Below are positions 10,637-24,330 of a stretch of DNA of 64,000 nucleotides, one piece after another. The first letter of the stretch is position 1, and each line of letters begins with the position of its first letter. This DNA comes from Sweltsa coloradensis (lineage: Eukaryota > Arthropoda > Insecta > Plecoptera > Chloroperlidae): positions 434,001 through 498,000 of the forward strand of contig JAMZAV010000006.1 of assembly GCA_024449915.1 (NCBI GenBank). Reading direction: 5' to 3'. The notes below the pieces were generated by a model. The model searched no databases. It saw only the letters and a list, made by a program, of their open reading frames with translations, and had not been told where the DNA came from. The translations under genes were made by a program, and so were the position numbers.

Positions 10637-12072
10637 ACTTCACGAAACAGTGAACAAGTATAAATTCATAAAGGTTGAGAGCCCTCGTTCGATCTTGTTC
10701 CCCTTCTTGCGTCTAGCTGGTAGTTTCATATCGGTAATCGCTTCTTACAGCACTGCTTCTAGTGTGTCTGTGTTGGAGGAAGTCTAGTCAAGTCAAGTTT
10801 AGTTATATTTGTGTTTCTACGTTTTTATTGTTTTCCAACGATTATTTGCGTTATTCGAAAACAATTCGAAGCTTTCTTCGTAACCCGATGTAGAAGTTCT
10901 AAAACTAAAACTTTTTTAATAATAAAAAAACTTTACTGTTATAGGTTTAAGTGGCTGATATTTTTTAAATGTTACCAAAGTTAATTTTTTTATTCAAACT
11001 TATCTTATTACAGTATTTATATTGCTATTCCGTAACTTCATGTTTCACAATGTCAGTAAACTTGGTGTTTATAACCCTAACTAGATAGTTTGTCAGGTTT
11101 TTATACGTAACTTCACGAAACAGTGAACAAGTATAAATTCATAAAGGTTGAGAGCCCTCGTTCGATCTTGTTCCCCTTCTTGCGTCTGGCTGGTAGTTTC
11201 ATATCGGTAATCGCTTCTTACAGCACTGCTTCTAGTGTGTCTGTGTTGGAGGAATTCAAATCAAGTCAAGTTTAGTTATATTTGTGTTTCTACATTTTTA
11301 TTGTTTTTCAACGATTATTTGCGTTATTCGAAAACAATTCGAAGCTTTCTTCGTAACCCGTAGTAGAAGTTCTAAAACTCAAACTTTTTTAATAATAAAA
11401 AAGTTTACTGTTATAGGTTTAAGTGGCTCATATTTTTGAAATGTTACCAAAGTTAATTTTTTTATTCAAACTTATCTTATTACAGTATTTATATTGCTAT
11501 TCCGTAACTTCATGTTTCACAATGTCAGTAAACTTGGTGTTTATAACCCTAACTAGATAGTTTGTCAGGTTTTTGATACGTACTTCACGAAACAGTGAAC
11601 AAGTATAAATTCATATAGGGTGATAGCCTCGTTCGATCTTGTTCCCCTTCTTGCTCGCTGGCTGGTAGTTTCAAAATCTGTAATCGCTTTTTAAGTCACT
11701 GCTTCTGTGTGTCTGTGATGGAGGAAATCAAGTCAAGTTTAGTTATATTTGTGTTTCTACATTTTTATTGTTTTTCAACGATTATTTGCGTTATTCGAAA
11801 ACAATTCGAAGCTTTCTTCGTAACCCGTAGTAGAAGTTCTAAAACTCAAACTTTTTTAATAATAAAAAAGTTTACTGTTATATGTTTGAGTGGCTGATCT
11901 TTTTGAAATGTTACCAAGTATTTTTTTTTATTAAAACTCATCTTAATTCTATTTATATTGCTACTCTGTAAATCATGTTTAATAATGGCAATACACTCTG
12001 TGTTTATTACTAAGTAAATATTTTTTACAAGACAAATCTTGCCGTCGACGATTTCGTCAGGTTTTTATTATG
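10637..12072 (+). repeat. tandem array: three units of about 472 bp
   Basis: Units start at 10637, 11110 and 11582, each with acttcacgaaacagtgaaca, then gttcgatcttgttccccttc, gcttctagtgtgtctgtg, caacgattatttgcgttatt, gaagctttcttcgtaaccc and a gtcaggttttt end. Units 1 and 2 are very similar. Unit 3 is more diverged, especially in its last third. It lies just upstream of the probable receptor leader exon. Confidence 0.93.
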
Positions 12073-12501
12073 TGTTTCACTTTACGTATTACATTATAAT
12101 TTTATCATAAAATCACAGATGGATACAAATAAAGGAAGTAAATGCCGTTTTTGTTTAAAATATTAATTTTATCAATAAAATATGAGTAAGTATAATTAAT
12201 TATGCAGTATGTTCTCATATCAGATTCATTACTTTATTTTGGTGGATACTCCTGAAATTATGGAGATATGATATCCTTTTGACTGTAATGATTACATTTT
12301 CTTAACTGCTGTTTGCTCGACAACGACTACAAGTTTATTTAAATTATTGTTTATTTATTTATAAAATCTTATTTACAAAGAAGGATAGTGAACAAAAAAA
12401 GGATTAATTTTGTATGATTCTTATCATTTAAAGTATCAAATTTACTTTAGGTATAATTACTAAAACTATGTCGATACTAATTCTTTGCTTTCTCTTTCTA
12501 G
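12073..12501. other. no gene recognised; ends in a probable splice acceptor
   Basis: AT-rich sequence that ends with a pyrimidine tract, ttctttgctttctctttcta, and AG at 12500-12501. This is probably the 3' end of an intron separating an upstream non-coding exon from the leader below. Confidence 0.4.
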
Positions 12502-12873
12502 GTATGGCTGGTCTCAACGATTGCTGAAAAAACAACGCCGAAAAATGATCTACAAAGCAAGACAATCACACGGTTCAAATTAGTTACAAATATATCACAG
12601 ACTTTGAAGAGAGACCTTTAAAACAATCTAATACTTTTGTAAGTTTCTTTTATCAATCTAAGAACAATTAAAAGTTCTTGAACATGTACGCCAAATACCA
12701 AAGTAGATCAAACGAAACTTTTATCCCAAATATAAATCATCTCCTCTGTACAAACTACAAAAGGAAAAGTAAAGAGAATACTTGACAGTTCTTCATGTAA
12801 CAGCAAAAAAACAAGAGTGTATCGGTGCAAGATAATCAAACTTTATAGTGAAGTTCGTTAAATAGACTCCACC
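12502..12873 (+). promoter_or_regulatory. probable 5' leader of the mGluR gene with upstream ORFs
   Basis: It runs from a good acceptor AG (12500-12501) to the receptor start codon with no intervening splice signals needed. It contains upstream AUGs opening short frames: 12504-12527 (7 codons plus stop), 12545-12583 (12 plus stop), 12684-12785 (33 plus stop), and an ATG directly followed by TAA near 12794. None overlaps the receptor start. Such a leader would lower initiation at the main AUG. The exon boundary is inferred, not demonstrated. Confidence 0.45.
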
Positions 12874-13095
12874 ATGATAAAATGCAAGACGATCATCGTT
12901 CTGTTGGTTTTGTCGTGTTTTGTAAGTTGTGTCTGGTGTAAAGTGTTTGAAGGTGTTCCGAAAACAAAACAAGAGAAGGAGCAAGAAAGGATTTCTGCTA
13001 TTATGAAGGGTGATTTCATCATCGGGGGTCTCTTCCCCGTTCATCATCAACCTAAGCAGAAGCAGGCCGAGGGGAACATCTTGTCATGCGGAGAG
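12874..13095 (+). CDS. group I metabotropic glutamate receptor, coding exon 1 (signal peptide and N-terminus)
   Basis: 74 codons from ATG in a good context (ccaccATGa) to a donor GAG|gtgaga, phase 0. Residues 1 to about 22 are a hydrophobic signal peptide after MIKCK. The mature N-terminus leads into GDFIIGGLFPVHHQP, the first strand and VHHQP signature of mGluR1/5-type ligand-binding domains, and ends with SCGE. The cysteine is the one that in mammalian group I receptors pairs with the Cys of DSCW in the next exon. The product is a class C GPCR at the plasma membrane that senses extracellular glutamate. Exon joins to 15989 restore the expected CGE-VRE sequence. The exon is AT-rich compared with exons 2 and 3. 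Group I rather than II is inferred from VHHQP and from the exon 2 sequence. Confidence 0.9.
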
Positions 13096-14093
13096 GTGAG
13101 ACAAATTACCTCGTGATATTAGTATGCATTAGCTTTTGTTTAACTTTTAACTGTACTTGTGAGAAAAATGGTTTAATTAATACAGAATTCGGAAGATTTT
13201 ACCACTTTCCAGACATCATTATTTTACATCAAAATGGTATGTCCATTCTTAGGAATAACCTTAATGGACAAGTTAATAATTTCACGTAACTGTATTTCAA
13301 ATCCATTTTTACGTTTTAAATTTTAAATAATATTTGTATTCTAGTGACCACGTGACAATTGTTTCAGTACAACCTTTTTATTTATTTAAAACAATAAAAG
13401 TTCTATATCAAACAGTTAAATGAAAGTGATATCTTACATAATATCACATTGTGTATACATTTTCCTCGTAGAAACACTGAACAGTTCAATAAAAGCAAAC
13501 ACTTAGAATTACCTATTACATTATAAGGTTAAACTTCTAAGAAATATGCATAACTTTATTTATTTAAAATATTCCCTATAAGTATTAAGAGCCACATTTT
13601 TGCAATATTGTTAAACCTTACACGTTTTTGTATTCAGTGTCCATATGGCAATTACATAATATGAACAACAAAGTTTTGTTTTTAGAATAAATAAATGTTT
13701 TCTCGCTCTTAAATATAAGAAGCTGCTAATAGTTAACTTGCCCAAAACAATGAAACAAAAGTAGCGAATCCCATAAAACTACAGATAAGTTTGTATGTGG
13801 GGCAAGAGTATTATGTATCATGGTAATTAATTGTATGTCTTGACAGTATCTATGGTCTTTACTCTCCCTGTAAATGAAACATTAAGTACAAAACAAAGTT
13901 TGTAATGCACACCTTAAACTGCACTCCCATTAGAAAACAGGAAAAATAAGCAAAGGCGGTGCACAAGTGTTCTGTAGTAATGTGCAACAGTCCAGGAAGT
14001 TTTTTGGTCATTCATTTTTTTATCGCGTGTCAATTTAAAAGTATTATAAACTTTTACAAATATTCATGTATTGTTCCGTGTACAATATGTATA
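13096..14093 (+). other. mGluR intron 1, first part; nothing else recognised
   Basis: Intron 1 spans 13096-15988 (2,893 bp, phase 0, GT...AG). This part is AT-rich with no recognised repeat. The open frame that starts upstream of the donor and runs on is intron read-through. Confidence 0.6.
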
Positions 14094-14870
14094 ACTAGGA
14101 AAACGCTAAAGTCCCGCCGCGTTGATGGATGAGCTTTTTATAAAGTTTTTAGACTGCGTGGGATATCTTTACTTTTGCGAGTGCTTTGTTGCTTTGTTTT
14201 GCTGCCCACGCATTGTAGGTGATTGTTGTCAAGTTTCTATTGTTTCTTGTCAATTTGTTATTATTTACCGTTAAAAACTTATATTTAAAAGCTTTATTTC
14301 TATGGATTCTGGGTAACTTTGTCAACTTTTTCTTTCAAAAGGTACTTTATCACCATAACCTTAATGTCCATGATTGTATAATATGAACGTTAAAGCCCCA
14401 CCCGTTTGGTCAGAATTGGCCCAAATGGCACGAAAATATCGCACTAAAAATCAAAAAAACTTATAATAAAAGCTTTATTTCTATAAATTACGGCTAACTT
14501 TTTCAACTTTTGCTTTCAAAACGTACTACATCACTATAACCTTAATGTCCATGTATAATATGAACGTTGTAGCCCCACCCGTTTGGTCAGAATCGGCCCA
14601 AATGTCACGAAAATATCGCACTAAAAATCGAAAAAAATCGTAAAAGTACGATATTCATGAGAAATATTTCTTTGATTGTACCCAAAAACAATACACCTCT
14701 AAGTTCAGAGATTTCGAAGGTCCCCTCAAATTTTCATCAAGATCGGATATGCCGTTTGCCTGGTAGAGAGTTAACAAACAGACAGAAAAACAAACAAACA
14801 AAAAAAAAACACCCGAGCTAAATTTTTTGGGGGTCAGTGAAATTGAAGTCTTCGCTTCGCTCATCCAATA
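14094..14870 (-). mobile_element. family E Helitron-like element, copy 1 (in intron 1)
   Basis: The right-end terminus in element orientation is the + strand left edge, ACTAGGAAAACGCTAAAGTC, whose complement ends in GCGTTTTCCTAGT with an AACGC...GCGTT stem 8 bases from the end. A subterminal gatggatgagc is inverted at the opposite edge (cttcgctcatcc). It contains an internal tandem duplication of about 178 bp (from about 14287 and 14465; blocks aaagctttatttctat, ccttaatgtccatg, gccccacccgtttggtcag). The single-unit relative lies at 29130-29697. It is non-autonomous. Confidence 0.65.
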
Positions 14871-14987
14871 ATGTGTTATTTATTGCGTTAGAAACTGTTT
14901 ATTTGTATGTTATATAATCTCGACATTTACTTTTTAAATACCCTGGATTTTACGAAAATAATATTGGAATTCATTAAATTAACGTTA

Positions 14988-15004
14988 ACCCGGCACCTCC
15001 ACCA
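14988..15004 (+). repeat. tRNA-Ala-end motif, copy in intron 1
   Basis: Exact ACCCGGCACCTCCACCA. It faces an opposite-strand copy at 15323-15339 (TGGTGGAGGTGCCGGGT), so the two motifs form the ends of an inverted arrangement about 350 bp long. The intervening sequence is AT-rich without a gene. Confidence 0.9.
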
Positions 15005-15322
15005 TTCCATGTATTTTTATTGTGTTGGTGATGTGGTGATGTGCATGATAATTATAATTAAATTTATATTTACAAGAATAACATGTTACATTAAAGTTAT
15101 TTTATGAGAATATATGGCAGTACAAAATAAACACAAGAATATCGATTTTAGTATTTAACGACATATGTGGTCATGAACTTTTGTTATAAAAAATACAAAC
15201 AAAATTATAGGTATCCCTCCATTGCTGGTCCTAAAGTTATCATCAATACAAATCTATTTTGGACCTACACGAAATCAATACAGTGTAAAAAGCAACGAAA
15301 TAATATTATTATTCTACATGTT

Positions 15323-15339
15323 TGGTGGAGGTGCCGGGT
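15323..15339 (-). repeat. tRNA-Ala-end motif, minus-strand copy in intron 1
   Basis: Exact complement of the 17-base motif, convergent with 14988-15004. Flanks are ttctacatgtt on one side and acaacaaaataatattt on the other and match no other copy. Confidence 0.9.
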
Positions 15340-16246
<907 letters not shown>

Positions 16247-16269
16247 TGAGTTATTCTCATTCGGTCGGT

Positions 16270-16935
16270 ATTTTAATGTGGACACAAAACAGATATGACA
16301 ACACTGTGTAACTTTATCAATATTGAAGAATAATTGAGGGAGAGTTTGCAACACCGTAGAAATGTTGAAATTGATAAAAGAAAAAAACAGAATTTACAAC
16401 ACTGTGATTTTATCATAATTAAACAATATATTAGGGAGACTACAACCCCGTTGGAATATTAAATTGAAATTAAACACAAAAATAGGAATGACAACACTGC
16501 ACAGTGTACATCTTTATTAAATTGATCAACTAACGAATGATACTCTGTACAACATAGAGATTATTCAAGTAAATGTAAACACAAAAACAGTAACTACGAG
16601 ACTGTGTATCAAAATTAAACAACCAACGATAGAGACTTCACAACACTGTTGGAATGTTAAAATTGGTATAAAGACAAAAACAAAAATGAGAACAATTTAT
16701 TTTATCATAATTTGACAATTAATTAGGAAGACTGCAACCTTGTAGGAATATTAAATTGAATGTAAACACAAAAATAGAAATGACAGCACTGTATAGCTTT
16801 ATCAAAATTGAACAACTAACGAATGAGACTTTGCAACACTTCTTTTACAATTCAAAAAAAACAAAAATGACAACGCTGTTGTTTATCGAAGGTACACAAT
16901 AAATAAGGAATGATTTGCAACTCTGTTTTTCTTTA
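16270..16935 (+). repeat. degenerate minisatellite in intron 2, units of about 95 bp made of two half-units
   Basis: Two alternating half-units recur about every 45-50 bp: 'atgacaacactgt...ctttatcaaaattgaacaac' and 'ttgcaacac.gttggaat.ttaaattg.atgtaaacacaaa'. Examples lie near 16297, 16348, 16395, 16440, 16487, 16590, 16640, 16733, 16780, 16830 and 16866. Isolated relatives appear near 17350, 17397 and 17640, so the array probably once extended further and was interrupted by a SINE. Confidence 0.8.
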
Positions 16936-16984
16936 AAATTATGTGACGACACATACGTACATGTTAACACTGTGTTATTAAATA

Positions 16985-17335
16985 AATAAATAAAATCGTT
17001 TTTATAGTCTACCCACTCAGTCACAGAATATTTTCAGTGGAGGACATAAAATTTAAAGCAGACCAAGGCATCGATAAATCAAGTTGGACACGATTCCACC
17101 CGCAGACAGTGTCAGAATCAACAAGGCCAATTTGGAACAACTTTAGAATTTATCATGTGTCGTTGATAGGACTGCTCCAAAGTCACCGTTTATAAATTCC
17201 TAAGCCAAGAACTGATAGACTTAAGTCCACATCAGACGTTAAAAAATTCTACCAATTCGGTAATCGCACCCTGGGTTTTCGGCATTGGAAGCAGAGATGT
17301 TAACCACAAGACCAACGCACTACACAATTCGGTAA
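16985..17335 (-). repeat. SINE family D, nearly full copy (minus strand)
   Basis: On the minus strand: a tRNA-like head (17325 to 17262: ggtcttgtggttaacatctc, tgcttccaatgc), a body with ggactttggagc-like, ttgttgattctgac and gtccaactt blocks, then actgagtgggtagactata and a TTTATTTATTTA tail. The body matches 38580-38885 (minus) and 19190-19600 (plus). Its presence splits the minisatellite. Confidence 0.75.
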
Positions 17336-18284
17336 TGAAAGGAGGAAGAGTTTACAACACCGTGCGCATATACAATTAAGTGAACATGGAGGTATGACAA
17401 CATTGGCAACACAATGTGTACTTGGAATAAATTTATATTTTCTACATTATGTAAAAAATCCATGGTAAAGTTTGCAATGTTTTGTTGTCATTAGCTGTAT
17501 TTTTTGCATACTTAGTGTAGTATTTACCGAAACTTTAATAAATAACTATATAAAACAAAATATTTAAAGAATGGCAACTGTATGGGAACCTTATCGTAAC
17601 ACAGAAAGATTTATCAAAACTAGAAGAAAAGTGGGGAGAGTTGACAACACTGTTTGGTAACTTCGGCATGTCCACAAACGAATACATATAGCAGCACACA
17701 TATTCTCCAAGGGGTGAGATGACAAGGGAGGTATTGACTCAAGTAAGGGGATGAAACGAACCCCTTTGCATCACAAGGAGGTCATATAAGTATGAAAACA
17801 AACGAATATATTTGGCAACATTTTGACATCATTATTTAGGGTTTAGATACAAAGAAAGCGTTTTACTTCTATTGGGAAAAATATAGCAACTGCTGCACCG
17901 GTTTGTTCTGATTTTGCTATCATCCTGCACCGAAATAAATAGGGTTACATCCATGTATCGGAATATCATCCATAGCATGCACAACAAACATAGCAATGTA
18001 GTGACGGATATGGCTTGAATGTAGTTTTGTATTAGTATAAAAACAAGAAACTACAACACTTTGTCATTATTGTGTGACACTTAAATAATTTTCACAGAGA
18101 AAAGATTCGTTATTTTTTTCAGTTTATTTCGTACTTTGTAAACTCAGTTTCCTCATTTCAACTGACAAAATAGTTCTAAATTGTTGTTGTAGATGTTATT
18201 TATTATAGATTCTTAATTTTTACTTAGAGAAACGGAACTAGTACTCATTAAATTTTCGTCTTTATTTGAAGTAAATGTCTATAA
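17336..18284 (+). other. mGluR intron 2, no gene; scattered minisatellite relics
   Basis: AT-rich, with several isolated 'gacaacactg'-type half-units up to about 17830 and nothing else recognised. Confidence 0.5.
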
Positions 18285-18430
18285 AATTGTGAATTTAGAG
18301 CCTACTCATTCAGTAATCGGTTTGTTTTCAATAAAGGATAAGTTAACGCGGTCCAAAACCAACCCTGTCCACCTGACGACGTCGTCGTCGACAAGCGAAC
18401 CAGCTGGTTGGCCACGATTCATTTGTAAGC
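18285..18430 (-). repeat. SINE family D, diverged 3' part (minus strand)
   Basis: It matches the 3' half of family D: gaatttagagcctactcat, tcagtaatcgg, ttttcaataaagga, then cggtcc and ttggccacgattc blocks corresponding to 17040-17100. The SINE head was not found. Confidence 0.55.
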
Positions 18431-18508
18431 GACGCAGACATTATATTTACTATGATAGTTTCGTAAATCCCGATTATGATATGATCACTGGACACCTATT
18501 CCCGATTT

Positions 18509-18525
18509 TAGTGGAGGTGCCGAGT
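18509..18525 (-). repeat. tRNA-Ala-end motif (two mismatches), intron 2
   Basis: TAGTGGAGGTGCCGAGT, differing from the consensus complement at two positions. The flanks are unlike the other copies. Confidence 0.8.
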
Positions 18526-19189
18526 GAAGAGTATTAATTAATTTTACAACTCGATCAAAAAAGTAAATTAATTTTCTCCCATGGAACGAAATTCACGAAT
18601 CGCTGAACATTTATTTTATTAATTTGTTTCCGACTTCTGTTTTCAATTACACTTTTTGCCCCTCTACACGTGTTTTTCTTGTTACTAGTTGCGTGCCTAC
18701 CAATCAATCAGGCGCATCTTGGTCTTTTTTTATATCATATCTGTCGAGAATGATGGATGGGACTTAAGACTGTCCACGGCTGGGCATTTTACACCCTTGT
18801 CGTAAAAAGGTCGAGAAAATGAGATTTTCTTAAAGAAATCCTTCGATTGATCTGAACAAGATTACACCTAAGCTCAGTGACGTAAATTTGTCGTACTTAA
18901 AAATTTTTTTTTTTTTTATTAGACAAGGCATTCCTAAAATCAAATCACATTTTCACGCAACCATCATGGCTTGACTAAATATTACACTATTTTGATAAGT
19001 TAAGGTATCCTAATAATGCGAAGAATAAAATGAAACTTAACTTATATATTAAACAGAAAAACTGTCAAGTAACATAATCTTATTTCACTGTTATCTTTCT
19101 TAATTGTTTGATAGATTTATCTTATGACAAAACATTTTCATATTTTATCAATATTTATTAATATTTGTCCAAATTAATCGTGTGTCTCG
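18526..19189 (+). other. mGluR intron 2, nothing recognised
   Basis: AT-rich sequence with no repeat partner found in the window and no coding frame. Confidence 0.5.
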
Positions 19190-19600
19190 TTGATCAAGTG
19201 GTGAGTGTCCCTGCTTCAATGCAGAAGGTTCTAGGTTTAAAAGCCGCTATAGAATCAATAAATTTTAACTCTTGATATGGATTTTTTATATTAATTAAAA
19301 GCTTAGGTATATGTAAATGGTGACTTTGGAGCCGACCTAGCAACGAGGCACAATAAATGTTAAAAAGTTTGTTCCGAACTATTCTAGTTGATTCTTGAGG
19401 CGTCCGCGCGTAAACGTGTCCAACCAGTTAGTTGCTTTTATAAATTTCAAATATCGATCTCTGGTTGGCCGTTATTGGTTCGTCGATGGTGTTTGTGTCT
19501 GCAGGGTTGGCTCGGTCCGCATTAAATTTAAGTTCACAACAAAAATCTTTTCGTGACTAAGTGGGTATACTCTCAATACAAAACATTGTATTTATTTTAG
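19190..19600 (+). repeat. SINE family D, plus-strand copy with tRNA-like head
   Basis: The head, 19195-19260 (gttgatcaagtggtgagtgt, ctgcttcaatgc, aggtttaaaagccg), is tRNA-like but has lost parts of the T-arm. The body, gactttggagccgacctag, agttgattcttgaggc, ggttggctcggtcc, and the end gactaagtgggtatactctc match the other D copies in reverse complement. Confidence 0.7.
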
Positions 19601-19602
19601 GT

Positions 19603-20036
19603 TTAACCCTTTGTAACCAGGGGTTGCCATAGGGCAACATATTTTTGGTTTTTCCGTGTGACTTCTATTTTTTAATTCTGTTTTGTAAATAAACAAAAAA
19701 CAATATATTTAGAGAGGATTGAAAATACACATCTGCTAAAAGGTTTAAAACGGAAAAAATAGTTTAGTCCCGGAAAAGTAATAAATTTCCAGTACTGCTG
19801 TTATTCGAGATACACAAAACTTAAAATATGCAAATAAATCAGGAAAAAATAGTTTGAGAGGAATGATCTTCAAATTTAAATTTTAACCAAAAATGAAGAT
19901 TTTATTGAAAATCTCAAATTTTCCGAAAATCACGACAAAAATACCCCAAAATCCCTCCGGAAAAAGTCTGATTTTTAATTGGTTTATTGCAATTACCAAA
20001 TTTAAACAACTTTAATTAGGGATTCAAAGGGTTCAA
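19603..20036. mobile_element. piggyBac-like MITE (TTAA), intron 2
   Basis: Left edge TTAA-CCCTTTG (19603-19613) and right edge CAAAGGG-TTCAA (20025-20036). These are short inverted repeats flanked by TTAA, one copy mutated, as expected for piggyBac-type target duplications. The interior of about 410 bp has no ORF. The right end lies only 59 bases before exon 3. Confidence 0.6.
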
Positions 20037-20056
20037 CAACATCGGGTAGGAGTTAA

Positions 20057-22440
<2,384 letters not shown>

Positions 22441-22835
22441 ACTAGGAAAACGCTAAAGTCCCGTCGCGTTGTTGAGCGAGCACCGGTACGTGCAACACGA
22501 CCCGAGTACGACATTCCCATAATGTTACATACCAATAAGTCTTTAAGGTCTTGACCGATTTAGCTGAAAATTTGTAAAATAGGAGAGAATGTTGTACTTA
22601 TTGACCCTGCAAAATTTCATAACGATCGGAACATTTTTTTTTTTTTATTTTTTATAACCAATGATCGGATTTTGTTCAAAAACTATACAGCAACCCGCCT
22701 AGGTGGTATGTACTTGTGTGCAAAATTTTAGGTCGATCAGAGAAACGGTGCGACCTGTACCGAAGCAGTAACAGAAAAAAAACAGACATTCGAGCCATTA
22801 GAGTCAAGTGGAGACGCTCGCTACGCTCGCTCAAA
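22441..22835 (-). mobile_element. family E Helitron-like element, copy 3
   Basis: The + strand left edge ACTAGGAAAACGCTAAAGTC is followed by ccgtcgcgttgttgagcgag. The right edge gacgctcgctacgctcgctc ends in tcaaaaat. In element orientation the 5' end begins TTGAGCGAGC. The same sequence, inverted, lies about 25 bases inside the 3' end, followed by an AACGC...GCGTT hairpin and TTCCTAGT. Asymmetric inverted ends of this kind are known for Helitron2/Helentron-type elements. It shares both ends but not the middle with the next element. Confidence 0.65.
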
Positions 22836-22851
22836 AATACTGTAATTTAGT

Positions 22852-23480
22852 ACTAGGAAAACGCTCAGTTGGACGCGTTGTTGAGCGAGCACCGGTACGT
22901 GCAACACGACCCGAGTACGACATTCCCATAATGTTACATACCAATAAGTCTTTAAGGTCTTGACCGATTTAGCTGAAAATTTGTAAAATAGGAGAGAATG
23001 GATAAAATCCACCGACATCTAGAGGACCTTGACATCATTTCTTTGGGAAATCTATTTTAACTCTTGATTACTTCTAGGTGGCAGTACATAGTGACCAGAA
23101 TTCTTGTGCGACTTTTCGTTGCCATGGTAACGTTACTTTTGTTAAAATGTAATTTCTACCTACACTACTTATCGGATCAAAATAAAATTAACATATTCGT
23201 GACCGGACGGACATTCTAAATGATTTGGCTACCTCAGATTTTGTCGCCGTTTAGTTTAAAAAAAACTTTAGATTAACTTTAATGTAACTTTTTAACTTTT
23301 TGAACGATTTTGCCACAAAACTATACAGCAACCCGCCTAGGTGGTATGTACATGTGTGCAAAATTTCAGGTCGATCAGAGAAACGGTGCGACCTGTATCG
23401 AAGCAGTAACAGAAAAAAAAACAAAAAAACAGACATTCGAGCCATAAGAGTCAAGTGGAGACGCTCGCTACGCTCGCTCA
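22852..23480 (-). mobile_element. family E Helitron-like element, copy 4
   Basis: It lies in the same orientation as the previous element, about 16 bases away. The first about 135 bp (through 'aaaataggagagaatg') and the last about 170 bp (from ctatacagcaacccgcctag) match 22441-22835. The middle of about 300 bp is different. The GRKKNKK-like open frame within the shared 3' part is present on both copies but has no known domain. Confidence 0.65.
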
Positions 23481-23979
23481 ATGACAATTAATTTCACTGC
23501 ATGTGCATGATTTTTATAATGCAGTGTTTTTAGTGTTTTTTTAAATAACTTAAGAAATGAAAATCTTTAATTTTAATTTGAAACAAATGTAAATTAAATT
23601 ATTAAACTCTACACATTTTACAATGATTCTTTAGTTATGGAATTTTATGTAATATTGAAATGAATGCAGGAAAACTTATCTTAGGCGCAAGGTGACAAAA
23701 CAATAATTTGATTTATCTTTTAGTTTTGAGTATAAAGAAGAATATGATACTAACTTGCTATAAACGTTTAATTTTCCGTGATCTCATAGCGGAGTTTCGC
23801 CAAACAATTTTGGTTCGCAGAAACTTCACAATGATTTTCATAGACCTTGAAACGTACGTTATTTGCATCAGATTATGTGTTGAGCTGCCTTAATTTAATG
23901 TTAATGTTAACGTTACGGCAACTAACTTGAAATTAAAATTACTTTAAGAAAGTTCACATCACTTACTTAAGTAATAACC

Positions 23980-24330
23980 GTCTGGTCCCGGGGTAGAATC
24001 TGGATCAGAGCATGACTCTGCTAGTCATTAAAGGCAAGGAGAGAGATAAAGTCCATCTTGCATACATCAGCTAGCAATTAGGAGAGTACTCCCCGAAACT
24101 AGAGGTGAGCTCTGGCGGTCGTCTTAAGGGACCCCTCCCCATTCCCTTGACGACCTCCCCGACGACGACGACCATGACAACACGAACGATAACAAAGACT
24201 ATAACGACCGCGAATTGAGAATCGCCACATTCCTACCCCCTGCTTGTGGCTGATTCTGATCAGCTACTCTTTCTTCTCTACATCCCCTAGGCTAGAGTGG
24301 CGCATTATGACCAAACGGTTGACGTGCTCT
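23980..24330 (+). repeat. dispersed repeat family C, copy 2
   Basis: It contains gtctggtcccggggtagaat, cagagcatgactctgct, gagagtactccccgaaacta, gaggtgagctctggcggtcg, gacgacgacgaccatgacaa and ctaggctagagtggcgcat, in the same order as 48078-48365. It is part of the large direct repeat, so the copy at 27480-27835 is its duplicate. Confidence 0.8.

Noticed and set aside
10637..12072. CRISPR-like array
   Set aside because: Units of 472 bp repeat in full without spacers, and the setting is eukaryotic.
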